Notes under the pieces: generated by a model
Told to the model about the DNA's origin: nothing
Databases searched by the model: none
Seen by the model: the letters and a program-made list of their open reading frames with translations, nothing else
Assembly (NCBI GenBank): GCA_963700305.1
Contig: CAVOXB010000016.1
Span: forward strand, 31,151-95,150
Origin: Desulfomonile sp963700305
Lineage (GTDB): Bacteria; Desulfobacterota; Desulfomonilia; Desulfomonilales; Desulfomonilaceae
DNA: 64,000 nt
Reading direction: 5' to 3'
Shown here: positions 1 to 8,009 of the stretch, piece after piece
Position numbering within the stretch: the first letter of the stretch is position 1
How the letters are laid out: each line of letters starts with the position of its first letter
Position numbers and translations under genes: made by a program

Positions 1-2
1 AA

Positions 3-857
3 CGGTTCGATCTTTTTCATTCTTTCTTTCTATATCCGACCGGTTATATATCCGGTTTACTTGCACACAGGTTCCGAATTCCTTCAGTTGTTACTATCGT
101 GGGCAATGACATTAAAAAATATACTTTTAGTCCGGAAAAGGTCGCTGTCTGCAGCAGCGGGCTTAAGAACGCTGATCGCGTGGTGGCTTTGAGCAGAGAT
201 CTTATGGAAATGGCCGACGCTATTGCTCCTGTTGAACAAAAAGCTAGAATCATATACAATTCGGTTAAAGTTCCGGAGGCTTATCTCACGCGGGAGTCAC
301 CCAGCGACGGCCCTTTTCGCATTGGATGCGGGGGCATTTTCAAATACGCAAAAGGACTGCCTTATCTTTTCAAGGCAGTGGCTTCGCTTAATGAAAGCCG
401 AGACGTAGTCCTTGAGCTTCGCGGCAGGCTCAGAGAGTCCGAAGCAGGAGTCTTCCGGGAAATGATGGAAAAAACGGGCATAGGTCAGCGCGTGGCAGTC
501 TTGGAGCCTATGGAACACCAAAGCATCCCGGACTGGTTGCAGTCTTTGGATCTATTCGTCCTCTCGTCTGTTTCCGAGGGATGCCCTAATATACTTATGG
601 AGGCTATGGCATCGGGTGTTCCTTCAATTGCTACCAGAACCGGTGCGGTGGAAGACCTTATCGAACACGGCATCTCAGGAATCACTGTCCCGTGGGGAGA
701 TTCGGCTGCTCTCGCAGCAGCGATCTCCGAAATGATGGACAATCCGGACAAGGCGTGTGAGATGGGACCAGCGGCTCGCAGCAGAATGCTCGAGTTCTCA
801 GCTGAACGCGAATTCTTGGCATGGCAGACCTTGTACAGAGAGTTGATCGAGTTTTAG
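3..857 (+). CDS. Glycosyltransferase family 4 (5' end outside window)
   Basis: A GT-B fold sugar transferase that would move a sugar from a nucleotide donor to a glycan or lipid acceptor at the inner face of the membrane. The frame is open from the window edge: codons before GTG 99 read on as HSFF..PTG and PSVVTIVGND, typical of the N-terminal Rossmann half, so GTG 99 is internal and the gene begins upstream. The C-terminal half shows the donor-site region GGIFKYAKGLPYLFKAV and the E-x7-E signature in EGCPNILMEAMASGVP, followed by the usual closing helices. The stop is directly followed by the ATG of the methyltransferase, so the two are co-transcribed. Acceptor and sugar cannot be told. Family is secure; specificity unknown. 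Confidence 0.88.
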   Translation, partial: RFDLFHSFFLYPTGYISGLLAHRFRIPSVVTIVGNDIKKYTFSPEKVAVCSSGLKNADRVVALSRDLMEMADAIAPVEQKARIIYNSVKVPEAYLTRESPSDGPFRIGCGGIFKYAKGLPYLFKAVASLNESRDVVLELRGRLRESEAGVFREMMEKTGIGQRVAVLEPMEHQSIPDWLQSLDLFVLSSVSEGCPNILMEAMASGVPSIATRTGAVEDLIEHGISGITVPWGDSAALAAAISEMMDNPDKACEMGPAARSRMLEFSAEREFLAWQTLYRELIEF

Positions 858-1718
858 ATGGACTACAATAGGAAACTCTATCCGACAGACCACTGGCTGC
901 GCTCTGGAAATCCTGAGCGATCCCTTGAGGCTTATCTGGATCAGCAAAGCAAGGCCTACAGTCGCATTAAGAATGATTTTGTGAGTGAGCTGCTCGGAGA
1001 CCTACGAGGAAAACGTTTTCTGGACTATGGCTGCGGAGGCGGCTTGTTCACAATTCATGCTGCCAAAAAGGGAGCCGCTATAGTGGTCGGGGTCGATGCC
1101 GAAGAAACCGCTGTCGAGACTCCGCGATATTATGTTCGATCCGAGAAAGTGGAAGGAATCTGCCGCCTTATTCAAAGCGAAAATTTTCCTAAATTTACAA
1201 GTGGAGATCGCTTCGACGTCATCCTGATGAAGGATGTGATAGAGCACGTCATAGACGACGATGTATTACTCCGAATGGCCGCGAATTCAATAGCGCCTGG
1301 CGGCCGACTGGTTCTGAGCACCCAGAACTCGCTTTCACTGAATTTTTTGGTTCAAGGGACGTATAATCGGATTTTCCTCGGCAACAAAGAATGGTTCGGG
1401 TGGGATGAAACTCACGTCCGATTTTACACGTTCATGAGCCTCAGAAGGAAGCTAAAGAGGGCTGGATTCACGGTCAAGGATTGGCGATCGGTTTATATAA
1501 TTCCGTACAAGCTGCCGGCGCTTCCCGGCTCCAAGAAAGAGTTTCTGAGACTGGACATTCTCAGCGGCATAGACCGCCTGCTAGGCGGTGTTTTTCCTTA
1601 CAATCGCCTGGGATGGAATATTATCGTGATGGCTGAAGCGTCTCCGCTGGTACCACAAAGGGTGCGCCTGTCAGAGACTATGGTGAGGGCACTGCCTGCC
1701 GTTCCCGCATTGATATAA
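858..1718 (+). CDS. SAM-dependent methyltransferase (class I, UbiG/type 11-like)
   Basis: A 286-residue class I methyltransferase. SAM-binding motif I is FLDYGCGGGLFTIHAAKKGA (about residues 54-73), motif II ends in VGVD (about 78-81), and the post-motif acidic stretch is DVILMKDVIEHV, as in UbiG-like and glycan-modifying methyltransferases. The ATG follows the glycosyltransferase stop without a gap, so the gene is translationally coupled to it and probably methylates a sugar or lipid-linked glycan made by the same cluster. The substrate is inference from position only. The last 80 residues are not recognised beyond the Rossmann core. Confidence 0.88.
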   Translation: MDYNRKLYPTDHWLRSGNPERSLEAYLDQQSKAYSRIKNDFVSELLGDLRGKRFLDYGCGGGLFTIHAAKKGAAIVVGVDAEETAVETPRYYVRSEKVEGICRLIQSENFPKFTSGDRFDVILMKDVIEHVIDDDVLLRMAANSIAPGGRLVLSTQNSLSLNFLVQGTYNRIFLGNKEWFGWDETHVRFYTFMSLRRKLKRAGFTVKDWRSVYIIPYKLPALPGSKKEFLRLDILSGIDRLLGGVFPYNRLGWNIIVMAEASPLVPQRVRLSETMVRALPAVPALI

Positions 1719-2131
1719 TATTCCATCTCGAATAATATCCTGCCAAATAAGAGAAATGTGGGTTAATTACCAGAAAAATATTGCTTGACCCTGAATGATC
1801 GGTTTACTATGGTAAAAAGCGGCATTTAACATAGTCGTGGACGCGTGACAGTAAAAGCTCCGAATCTCCTGACCAGGAAAACATCATATCTGAAGCGATC
1901 GGTCGAATGTTGTAGCCGATTGGGGGAACTCAACCTGCAAATTTTTTGATCCCATGGACCAAGACTGATTTTTGTCGACGATTCTGCAGTGCACTCGCTC
2001 AAGGATGCACCTCTCATAGTTGACGGAGTCATTTAATACGGGAAGCAACTTTCCCGATACGGTCATTAGCTCTTCCAATGGAGACACGGTCTTAGTAACC
2101 CGTTAAGGCTCACAGACGAAGGGGGTCAGAA
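1719..2131. other. 413-base gap before cstA
   Basis: No supportable gene. It holds a possible sigma-70-like promoter at 1785-1813 and, just before cstA, a strong ribosome binding site (AAGGGGG, 6 bases from the ATG). If that promoter is used, the cstA leader would be about 310 bases, long enough for leader regulation, but I see no recognisable riboswitch. Confidence 0.5.
1785..1813 (+). promoter_or_regulatory. Possible sigma-70-type promoter for cstA
   Basis: TTGACC at 1785-1790 and TATGGT at 1808-1813, separated by 17 bases, upstream of and pointing at cstA. The -10 match is only moderate and the distance to the start codon is long. Confidence 0.3.
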
Positions 2132-3827
2132 ATGAATTCGTTGGTTGTTTTGATCCTGGGTTTAGTGGTAGCTGTCATAGGCTACCGGGTTTACGCCAAG
2201 TACATCGACAGCAAGGTTATCCAGGCGGATCCGAAAAGGATGACACCGGCCAAGATGTACATGGATGGCGTAGAATTCATGCCCACCAGCAAGAACATCC
2301 TTTACGGTTATCAATTCAAATCAATAGCAGGCGCTGGTCCTATTATCGGACCCATCATAGCCATACAGTGGGGCTGGCTTCCTGCTTTGATTTGGATATT
2401 GGCCGGCACTTTCTTCATCGGCTGGGTGCACGATTATTCCAGCGCAGTGATCGCGATGAGGAATGACGGGGCCTCGTTCGGGGGTTTGAGCCACAGGCTG
2501 ATCTCGCCAAGGGCAAGAGTCATACTGCTTTCGTTCATATATTTTTACCTGCTACTTATTGTGGGAGCTTTCGGCAACGTCGTAGTAAGCACGGCTGTGG
2601 GGTTGAAATCAAGCCCGATGGCATGGTTGTTCCTTACTATAGCAGGTGTCCTGTGCGGCCAAATGATTTACCGATGGAAGATGGACATTATCGTCACTAC
2701 GGTTGTTACCGTTGTGATAGCGATGATCGGTATTTTTTTAGGCACAGGGGCCCCATCGGACCAGGTACTTGGAGCGGATTTGGCTAACAGCAGATGGTTG
2801 TGGGCGATTCTGGCGTTCGTTTTCTGCTATTTCGCGTCGGTGCTGCCCATCTGGAGATTTGCCCTTCCGATCAACTACGTGGCCGCGTATATCGTCTTTC
2901 TAGGGCTTTTCTTCGGGTGCATAGGAATAGTGATTGCGAGACCTGACTTCACGTTGCCCGCTTACACGGGATTCGAAATCGGGATCGGGCCCCTCTGGCC
3001 AATGATGTTCGTAACCATAGCTTGCGGTGCGGTTTCCGGCTGGCACAGCATAGTATCCAGTTCTGGGACAGCGCGTCAGCTTGAAAGCGAGTTGGATGCC
3101 AGACCGGTAGGTGCTGGTGTCATGTTCCTTGAGATGATGCTTGCCCTGTTTGCTCTAATAATAGCGGGCACGATCTATGCCTCGGCCGCCGATTATGCTC
3201 TCGCAGTGAAGGCTGGACCAGGTAAAGTCTTTGCAGCCGGAGTGGCCAAGTTTCTGAGCGTTTTGGGAATGCCGCTGGATTTGGGTAACACTTACGGCAG
3301 CGTGATGATGATTGTACTTGCCATTACAATTATGCAGCTGGTCGTGCGCTTCATGAGAGTGGCTACGTCCGAACTTCTCAGCGACGTCAGCCCTGTGTTC
3401 AAGAATGTGCATGTAGGCACTTTCGTGGCAAGCGTTCTTGGAATCACATTGGTCCTGACAGGATGGTGGCAGTATCTTTGGGTGCTGTTCGGCGGAGCCA
3501 ACCAGCTTATGGCATCTCTTGCATTACTGCTGGTGACCGCTTGGCTCATGTCTGAGGGTAAACCCACAGCATGGACCTTTTACCCTATGATCTTCATGTT
3601 CGTGACCACAATCGCAGCGCTGCTCTATACGTCTGTACAGTCTTCTGAACAAGGTATTCAGCGGAGTCTTCAAAACTACGGAACAGGTCTTCGGCAATAC
3701 CCTCATGGGGGTTGTCGGTCTATTCCTTGTTGTGGCAGCCCTGATACTGGCGTGGGAAGGATTCAAGGCTTTTCGCCGGTTCCGGGAAATCAGAGCACAG
3801 GCAGCGCCTTCCAAGGCCCGAGCCTGA
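2132..3827 (+). CDS. cstA: CstA-family carbon starvation/peptide or pyruvate transporter, frame change near 3630
   Basis: Polytopic inner-membrane carrier of the CstA family, whose studied members take up peptides or pyruvate. The family hallmarks are the N-terminal GYRVYAKYID, the GYQFKSIAGAGPIIGP loop, GWVHDYSSAV, and the GWHSIVSSSGTARQL segment. After about residue 500 the reading frame changes. The first frame turns into unlikely protein ending at 3835. The neighbouring frame from about 3633 continues LYSLLNKVF..TTEQVFGN, then a final membrane helix (VVGLFLVVAALILAW) and a basic tail, ending at TGA 3825-3827. One surplus base near 3625-3635 explains this, giving about 564 residues, short for CstA but normal for compact members. 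It is first in a run with the 91-residue protein and two ArsA-like ATPases. A weak hairpin (3845-3867) follows it. Confidence 0.85.
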
Positions 3828-3844
3828 CCAAATAGACACAGGTC

Positions 3845-3867
3845 GGGGACCGCTCTGTGCGGTCTCC
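3845..3867 (+). terminator. Short hairpin after cstA
   Basis: GGGGACCGC and GCGGTCTCC pair across a 5-base loop with one G-U. There is no clear T-run, so it may be an attenuator or a processing site between cstA and the next gene, not a full terminator. Confidence 0.35.
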
Positions 3868-3892
3868 TTCCTTCAATAGCAGGAGTTTATTC

Positions 3893-4168
3893 ATGGCTGA
3901 TAAACAAGAAAAGAAAAAAGGCGGATTCTTTCAGTCGGTAAAAGAATTCGTGTACGGCGTGGCCGCGCACGATTCGGCCAGATTCGCGCTGAAGACTCGG
4001 GCCAGCATGGAGCATCTGTTCATTTTGATCACGATGGGTGACATGCTGGGTGTTCCGATCTTGCCGCCGTATTATTCATTGAGACTTTTGCCTTACGTTG
4101 TTCCTCAAATTTCCACATGGAAACGCAGAATGTTGCGAGAAAAAGATCTTACCGACGCCCTGGCCTAA
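3893..4168 (+). CDS. Small conserved-looking protein between cstA and the ArsA-like pair
   Basis: A 91-residue protein. ATG 3893 is preferred over an upstream in-frame start at 3857 because AGGAG lies 7 bases before it. The N-terminus is very basic and charged (MADKQEKKKGGFFQ), the middle is amphipathic to hydrophobic (SMEHLFILITMGDMLGVPILP, then YYSLRLLPYVVPQI), and the end is basic (WKRRMLREKDL). It could sit on or in the membrane. I do not recognise a family. Its place between a membrane transporter gene and two cytosolic P-loop ATPase genes makes a linker or adaptor role reasonable, which is inference only. Confidence 0.75.
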   Translation: MADKQEKKKGGFFQSVKEFVYGVAAHDSARFALKTRASMEHLFILITMGDMLGVPILPPYYSLRLLPYVVPQISTWKRRMLREKDLTDALA

Positions 4169-4253
4169 TAGGGAAAGAGGTAATCACGGCGGACGGCCGA
4201 AAAGAAGGCATCCCTATTTTAGCGGGAGCCGGGCAAACGTCAAACACCCCATA

Positions 4254-4272
4254 GACCGCGTTTCCAGCGGTC
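4254..4272 (+). terminator. Hairpin in leader of first ArsA-like gene
   Basis: GACCGC and GCGGTC pair across a 7-base loop, about 45 bases before the start codon at 4319. No T-run follows. It may stabilise or regulate the message of the ATPase pair. Confidence 0.25.
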
Positions 4273-4318
4273 CGAGTGGAGTCAAACCACTGCGAAACTC
4301 CGGAAGGAGCACACTCCA

Positions 4319-5296
4319 ATGTCCTTAGCCAAAATCTTTGAACAATATCCCGATCGCAGGTACATCATGTTTGGTGGCAAGGGCGGGTTGGGAAAAACCA
4401 CATTTTCAGCAGCCGCTTCCTATTATCTGGCCAAGAAGGGGAAAAAAGTCCTGGTATTCTCTGTGGATCCTCAGGCTTCCCTTACGGATATCTTCCAGAA
4501 AGACATCTTCGGCAAGGGCCCAACGGAGATCATGCCGAATCTTTACGCTCAGGAAATCGACGCTGACAAAAGAGTGAAGGCATATCAGCAGGAAATCCGC
4601 CAGAAGATTCTCGACATGTACGGCATGGACCAGATCCCCGAAGAAATCGAAAGCTACATCCAGGCCGCAGCCGCAGAGCCTGCAATGGAAGAAAGCGCCA
4701 TCTTCGACGAAGTGGTGGATATCGTCGTCAAAGGTGGGTACGACTATTACATCTATGACCTCGTGCCTCTGGGACATGCACTCTATTACCTGAGCATGGC
4801 CTCAGTCTACGATGCCTGGATCGACAAGATCACGCATTTACGGGAACAAATGCGTGAATACGATCAGGTTGCAGCAGTGATTCAACGTGACAGCGAAATC
4901 GAGGAAGACGCAATACTCAATGAGCTGCTATTCATAAAAGATCGCATAAATAAGTCGTCAAGCATACTGACCGACAAGACAAAGACAGCGTTCTTCTTTG
5001 TGGTTACGGCTGAAGAAATGGTCATTAAAGACACCATAAAGGCAGCCGGCCTGTTCTCCAAATTCGACGTGCCACTAAGCGGATATATCATCAATCGAGT
5101 TTTGCCCGCTGAATTGAAAGAACAGAATATTCCCGAGTATCTGAAGAACCGCTTCTCGATGCAGGAACACTATCTGAAAGTCATAGATAAGGATTTTGCA
5201 GGACAGATTCTTGCGTCGGTCCCTGAAATGGAACGGGACGTAACAGGTCTGCCGATGATCGAAAAAATGGCAAAAGCCATGTTCGGCGACTTCTAG
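4319..5296 (+). CDS. ArsA/Get3-like P-loop ATPase, first of a pair
   Basis: A 325-residue single-domain ATPase of the ArsA/Get3 (deviant Walker A) class, whose members dimerise to drive anion export or tail-anchored protein delivery. The deviant Walker A is GGKGGLGKTT (residues 19-28) with the signature Lys 21. Switch I keeps its catalytic-type Asp (SVDPQASLTDIF, D50). Switch II, normally DTAPTGHTLRLL, here reads DLVPLGHALYYL (from D147): the T-A and T positions are changed but G-H is kept. No ArsA C-terminal duplicate and no ArsB, ArsD or ArsR neighbour is present, so arsenite export is not supported. The ribosome binding site is GGAAGGAG. The next gene is a paralogue with the opposite motif changes, suggesting a heterodimer. 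Confidence 0.85.
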   Translation: MSLAKIFEQYPDRRYIMFGGKGGLGKTTFSAAASYYLAKKGKKVLVFSVDPQASLTDIFQKDIFGKGPTEIMPNLYAQEIDADKRVKAYQQEIRQKILDMYGMDQIPEEIESYIQAAAAEPAMEESAIFDEVVDIVVKGGYDYYIYDLVPLGHALYYLSMASVYDAWIDKITHLREQMREYDQVAAVIQRDSEIEEDAILNELLFIKDRINKSSSILTDKTKTAFFFVVTAEEMVIKDTIKAAGLFSKFDVPLSGYIINRVLPAELKEQNIPEYLKNRFSMQEHYLKVIDKDFAGQILASVPEMERDVTGLPMIEKMAKAMFGDF

Positions 5297-5314
5297 GGCA
5301 GGCAGGGGGTAACA

Positions 5315-6308
5315 GTGAACGAGATCTCAATAAGCATGACTAAGTACCCTGAAAGATAATCCCCGACTCAAATACATATTCTTCGGGGGCAAGGGAGGAG
5401 TGGGAAAAACTGCCATGGCGGGAGCTGCAGCGCTCTGGTCAGCGAAACAGGGCAGGAAGACCTTGCTCGCGTCGACCAATCCGGTGCACAGTCTTTCCAA
5501 TCTTTTCGAGCAGGACGTTTTCGGCAAACCGGTTACGGTTTGTGACGAAAAAAACTGCTACGCCTTTGAGATTGATACTCGCGACACCATAGAGCGATCC
5601 AAGCGAGAAATTCGTGAAAAAATCAACTGGTTCTTGAAATTCGCGGACATAACCACAAAGGCCGAGGACTTCATAGAGTCAGCCACAATGAACCCCGCGT
5701 TTGAAGAATCAGCGATGTTCGAGAACATGATGGACCTGATGTTCAAGGACGAGTACGATTTTTACGTTTTTGATACAGCTCCCACGGCCAATGCTCGAAG
5801 ACTGCTGGGCATGTCCAAGGTCTACAGCCTCTGGGTGGAGAAAATGCTCAAAAGCCGAGAGGAAGCGAAATCCTTGAGGGAAATGCTCTCTTTTTCTAAG
5901 AAAGAGCAAGCGGACCCCCTCATGGATTACCTATTGGGGTTCAGAGACAGGATGGCCCATGCGAAGGATCTTCTCACAGACGATGCTTTGACTGCCTTTT
6001 TCTTTGTTACTTTGCCGGAGGCCCTTCCCATAGCTGTTATCACGCGATTCATAAACTGGTTCTATGAATTCGGGATCCCGGTGGGTGGAGTCATAGTCAA
6101 TGGCCTGATTCCGCAGAGTCAGGTCAGCGCGGATACAGCCGAGTTTGTCCAAAACCGAGTGAAGATGCAGAAGGAACACATGGAAGTGATTTGGAAAATT
6201 TTCGGGGACAGGGTTCGGGCGGTCCTTCCATTGTTCGAGACCGAAGTCAAGGGCACGAAGATGCTCAACCGGATGGTTGAACAACTGATGGTGAACAATT
6301 CCAAATGA
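5315..6308 (+). CDS. ArsA/Get3-like P-loop ATPase, second of a pair (frame change near the start)
   Basis: Paralogue of the preceding ATPase, about 330 residues. Walker A is GGKGGVGKTA with the deviant Lys kept. Switch I reads STNPVHSLSNLF, so the Asp that activates water in Get3 (yeast D57, STDPAH) is Asn. Switch II is DTAPTANARRLL, with the usual G-H replaced by A-N. A weak hydrolase or regulatory partner is therefore likely. The frame holding Walker A has no start codon upstream of it except CTG 5349. The neighbouring frame offers GTG 5315 (GGCAGGGGG upstream) and ATG 5336 and reads into it if one A is removed from AAA 5352-5354, giving TKYPEDNPRLKYIFFGG. I therefore place the start at GTG 5315. 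The start is uncertain, the family is not. Confidence 0.82.
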
Positions 6309-6396
6309 GCCGGATCCCTAGCGGAGTTGCCAGATTTTATTTATCAAATTTCTCCAAGGCCGACTCCACCCTCAGAGCTTGCTCTCAAGATTCTCT

Positions 6397-6442
6397 CGTC
6401 CCGGAGGGACGTTAGATAATAGCCCGGCAATTCATTGCCGGG
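6397..6442. repeat. Palindromic repeat pair (REP-like)
   Basis: CGTCCCGGAGGGACG (6397-6411) is followed by CCCGGCAA-TTCA-TTGCCGGG (6423-6442). A partial echo (AAGTCCCGGAGGACGATT) occurs near 6469-6486. Such paired palindromes are typical of dispersed REP-like elements. Confidence 0.6.
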
Positions 6443-6507
6443 AAAGCGACCAAAAGCATACCCCACAAGTCCCGGAGGACGATTGATCCGCAAGGTTTCA
6501 GAATCCC

Positions 6508-6532
6508 GGTTCCCAGGCTCCGCCTGGGAACC
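6508..6532. repeat. REP-like palindrome, copy 1
   Basis: GGTTCCCAGGC, then a short centre, then GCCTGGGAACC: a near-perfect 11-base stem. The same TTCCCAGGC..GCCTGGGAA element recurs inverted at 6608-6628. Confidence 0.7.
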
Positions 6533-6583
6533 CATGTCTTTCGGGCTCTACCCGGCAAATGGCTGTTATTTCAACACTATAGT

Positions 6584-6628
6584 GGAGGCGGAGCCTCCGA
6601 GCAGGCATTCCCAGGCGGAGCCTGGGAA
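6584..6628. repeat. REP-like palindrome, copy 2, with a second short palindrome
   Basis: GGAGGCGGAGCCTCC (6584-6598) is followed by TTCCCAGGC-GGA-GCCTGGGAA (6608-6628), the inverse of copy 1. Together with 6397-6532 these fill the roughly 400 bases between the ATPase pair and the nuclease gene, where I see no gene. Confidence 0.65.
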
Positions 6629-6705
6629 CGAGAAAACAGAAGACGAGAGAATCCAAGTAGCGTCTATGAGAGGTGTCTGGGAACCAGACGGAAAGGAGGG
6701 GGATT

Positions 6706-7443
6706 ATGGGACGGCGAGAACCTAGTACTAAAGGACTTCACATGTGGCAGGACGAGATTAGGAAGAATGGAATAAAGCGCATCACTGCTCGCATCTTATT
6801 AGGAGCCTTCGGGTACAAGAAGAGGGGACCACGAGCAACTGACCATATCAAGCAGTGGCTGGGCTCCCAGGACCCTCCGATATACATTTATGGCCTTAAG
6901 TACGCACGGTCGCTCAACGAAGCGATTTCTCTTTCGCGTGTGGAACAGACTCAGATCGGACGCTTCGTCGAAAAGGAAAAGGTTCTGATGGACAGGTTCC
7001 AAGAACACATTATGCCACAACTAGGCCTGCAGAACCCTTGTCCAGGCTTCCGCCCGGACGGGTGCCAGTATGAGCTGGATTTTCTCTGCGAGGATGGGCA
7101 AGGCCGAACCGTGGTCGTCGAACTGAAGAGGGAAGATGGTGAGAAAAAGGTGGTGGAGCAGGTGGTAGCGTATATACGGTCAGTTCGAAAGCTCCCTAGA
7201 TGCAAGCATCCTCGCGGTTTGATTATTACTGGTTATGCCGATTTGCACACTCGGCGTGCCCTCGAGGAACTCGAGCCGCAATATCACGTTGATCGGTTCA
7301 TATACAGCCTCACTAGCGATAATGCTCGAGTTCATGATCATATTCACGATGACATTCAGATTCAACAGATCCACGTAAGGCCGGCTCATGCAGCGACGCA
7401 ACAAGATGTGGGGGATGAACAGATGCAAAGGCCGGTGAGCTGA
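6706..7443 (+). CDS. NucS/DUF91-like endonuclease domain protein
   Basis: About 245 residues. ATG 6706 is chosen over the in-frame start at 6673 because GGAAAGGAGGGGG directly precedes it. The C-terminal half carries a PD-(D/E)xK-type nuclease core of the NucS/DUF91 kind: YELDFLC gives the Asp, VVVELKRE the E-x-K, and VVEQVVAYI the following Gln helix. This fold cuts branched or mismatched DNA in archaea and actinobacteria. The N-terminal 90 residues are basic and may form a DNA-binding region but are not NucS-like that I can recognise. The His- and Asp-rich tail (VHDHIHDDIQIQQIH) is odd. The gene stands alone after a palindrome cluster, as is common for mobile or accessory nucleases. The fold is likely; the target is unknown. 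Confidence 0.7.
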   Translation: MGRREPSTKGLHMWQDEIRKNGIKRITARILLGAFGYKKRGPRATDHIKQWLGSQDPPIYIYGLKYARSLNEAISLSRVEQTQIGRFVEKEKVLMDRFQEHIMPQLGLQNPCPGFRPDGCQYELDFLCEDGQGRTVVVELKREDGEKKVVEQVVAYIRSVRKLPRCKHPRGLIITGYADLHTRRALEELEPQYHVDRFIYSLTSDNARVHDHIHDDIQIQQIHVRPAHAATQQDVGDEQMQRPVS

Positions 7444-7458
7444 TGCCCGCGTTCAGCC

Positions 7459-7842
7459 CTAAGCTTCCAAGGTCTCCCTGATCCGCTGGTCTATGAGTGC
7501 TTCGAGGCGCTCTCTGTCCCACCCCGTGTGAATGAGCTTGCGATCCACAATGAACGCTGGCATCCCTGAAAGCCTGTGTCTGAGCTGTTTCCAAAGGCCT
7601 GCGGGTGATTGTGCATCTATCAATTGAACGCGGAGCCTGTGCTTGTAGAGCCGCTTGATTTCGCTTATCCATTCGAGAAGCTGCTCCAAATTTTCTTTCC
7701 ATTCTGGCGGATATTCGCTTGCGCAGTCATCACGATACCCGTCTTCTATGCCTGCCTGGCTGAACATCAGAGAGCAGTTGCGACATCCAAAGCCAATAGT
7801 CGTGATCAGCGGCATTATTATTTCCAACTGTATCGGGTTCAT
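7459..7842 (-). CDS. Small thioredoxin-like protein with CxxC
   Basis: A 127-residue protein. The open frame runs upstream to 7992, but the ATG at 7842 is preferred: it has AGGGAGAAG before it and the upstream residues look non-coding. It shows a C-R-N-C motif near residue 20 (GFGCRNCSLMF), a central helix, a beta-type segment LRVQLIDAQ, and GMPAFIVDRKLI, where M-P is the cis-proline loop of thioredoxin folds. No signal peptide, so a cytosolic redox or thiol role is probable. It ends close to the convergent nuclease gene. Confidence 0.65.
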   Translation of the reverse strand: MNPIQLEIIMPLITTIGFGCRNCSLMFSQAGIEDGYRDDCASEYPPEWKENLEQLLEWISEIKRLYKHRLRVQLIDAQSPAGLWKQLRHRLSGMPAFIVDRKLIHTGWDRERLEALIDQRIRETLEA

Positions 7843-8009
7843 GACTACTTCTCCCTTACTTGAAGTATATCGGCGCCATGCGTTTCTGACAAGAAAATAT
7901 GGGAACAAACTGTGGTCAAAATCACACTGCAAATAGTTGTCATGCGGAAGAAACTGCCGTATTAAGAAATAGGTCCGAAGTCTGCGGCGCATAACGGAGG
8001 TATGAATTT

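Noticed and set aside
3625..3640. Programmed +1 frameshift in cstA
   Set aside because: No slippery site or stop-linked signal is evident, and many unrelated genes in the window show the same type of break.
4319..6308. An arsenite export operon (ars)
   Set aside because: The ATPases are ArsA-like but single-domain with altered switch motifs, and ArsB, ArsR, ArsC and ArsD are absent.
6435..6725. A 96-residue open frame in the palindrome cluster
   Set aside because: Its translation is that of the repeats themselves (PGKRP, SAWEP-type strings) and it has no ribosome binding site.
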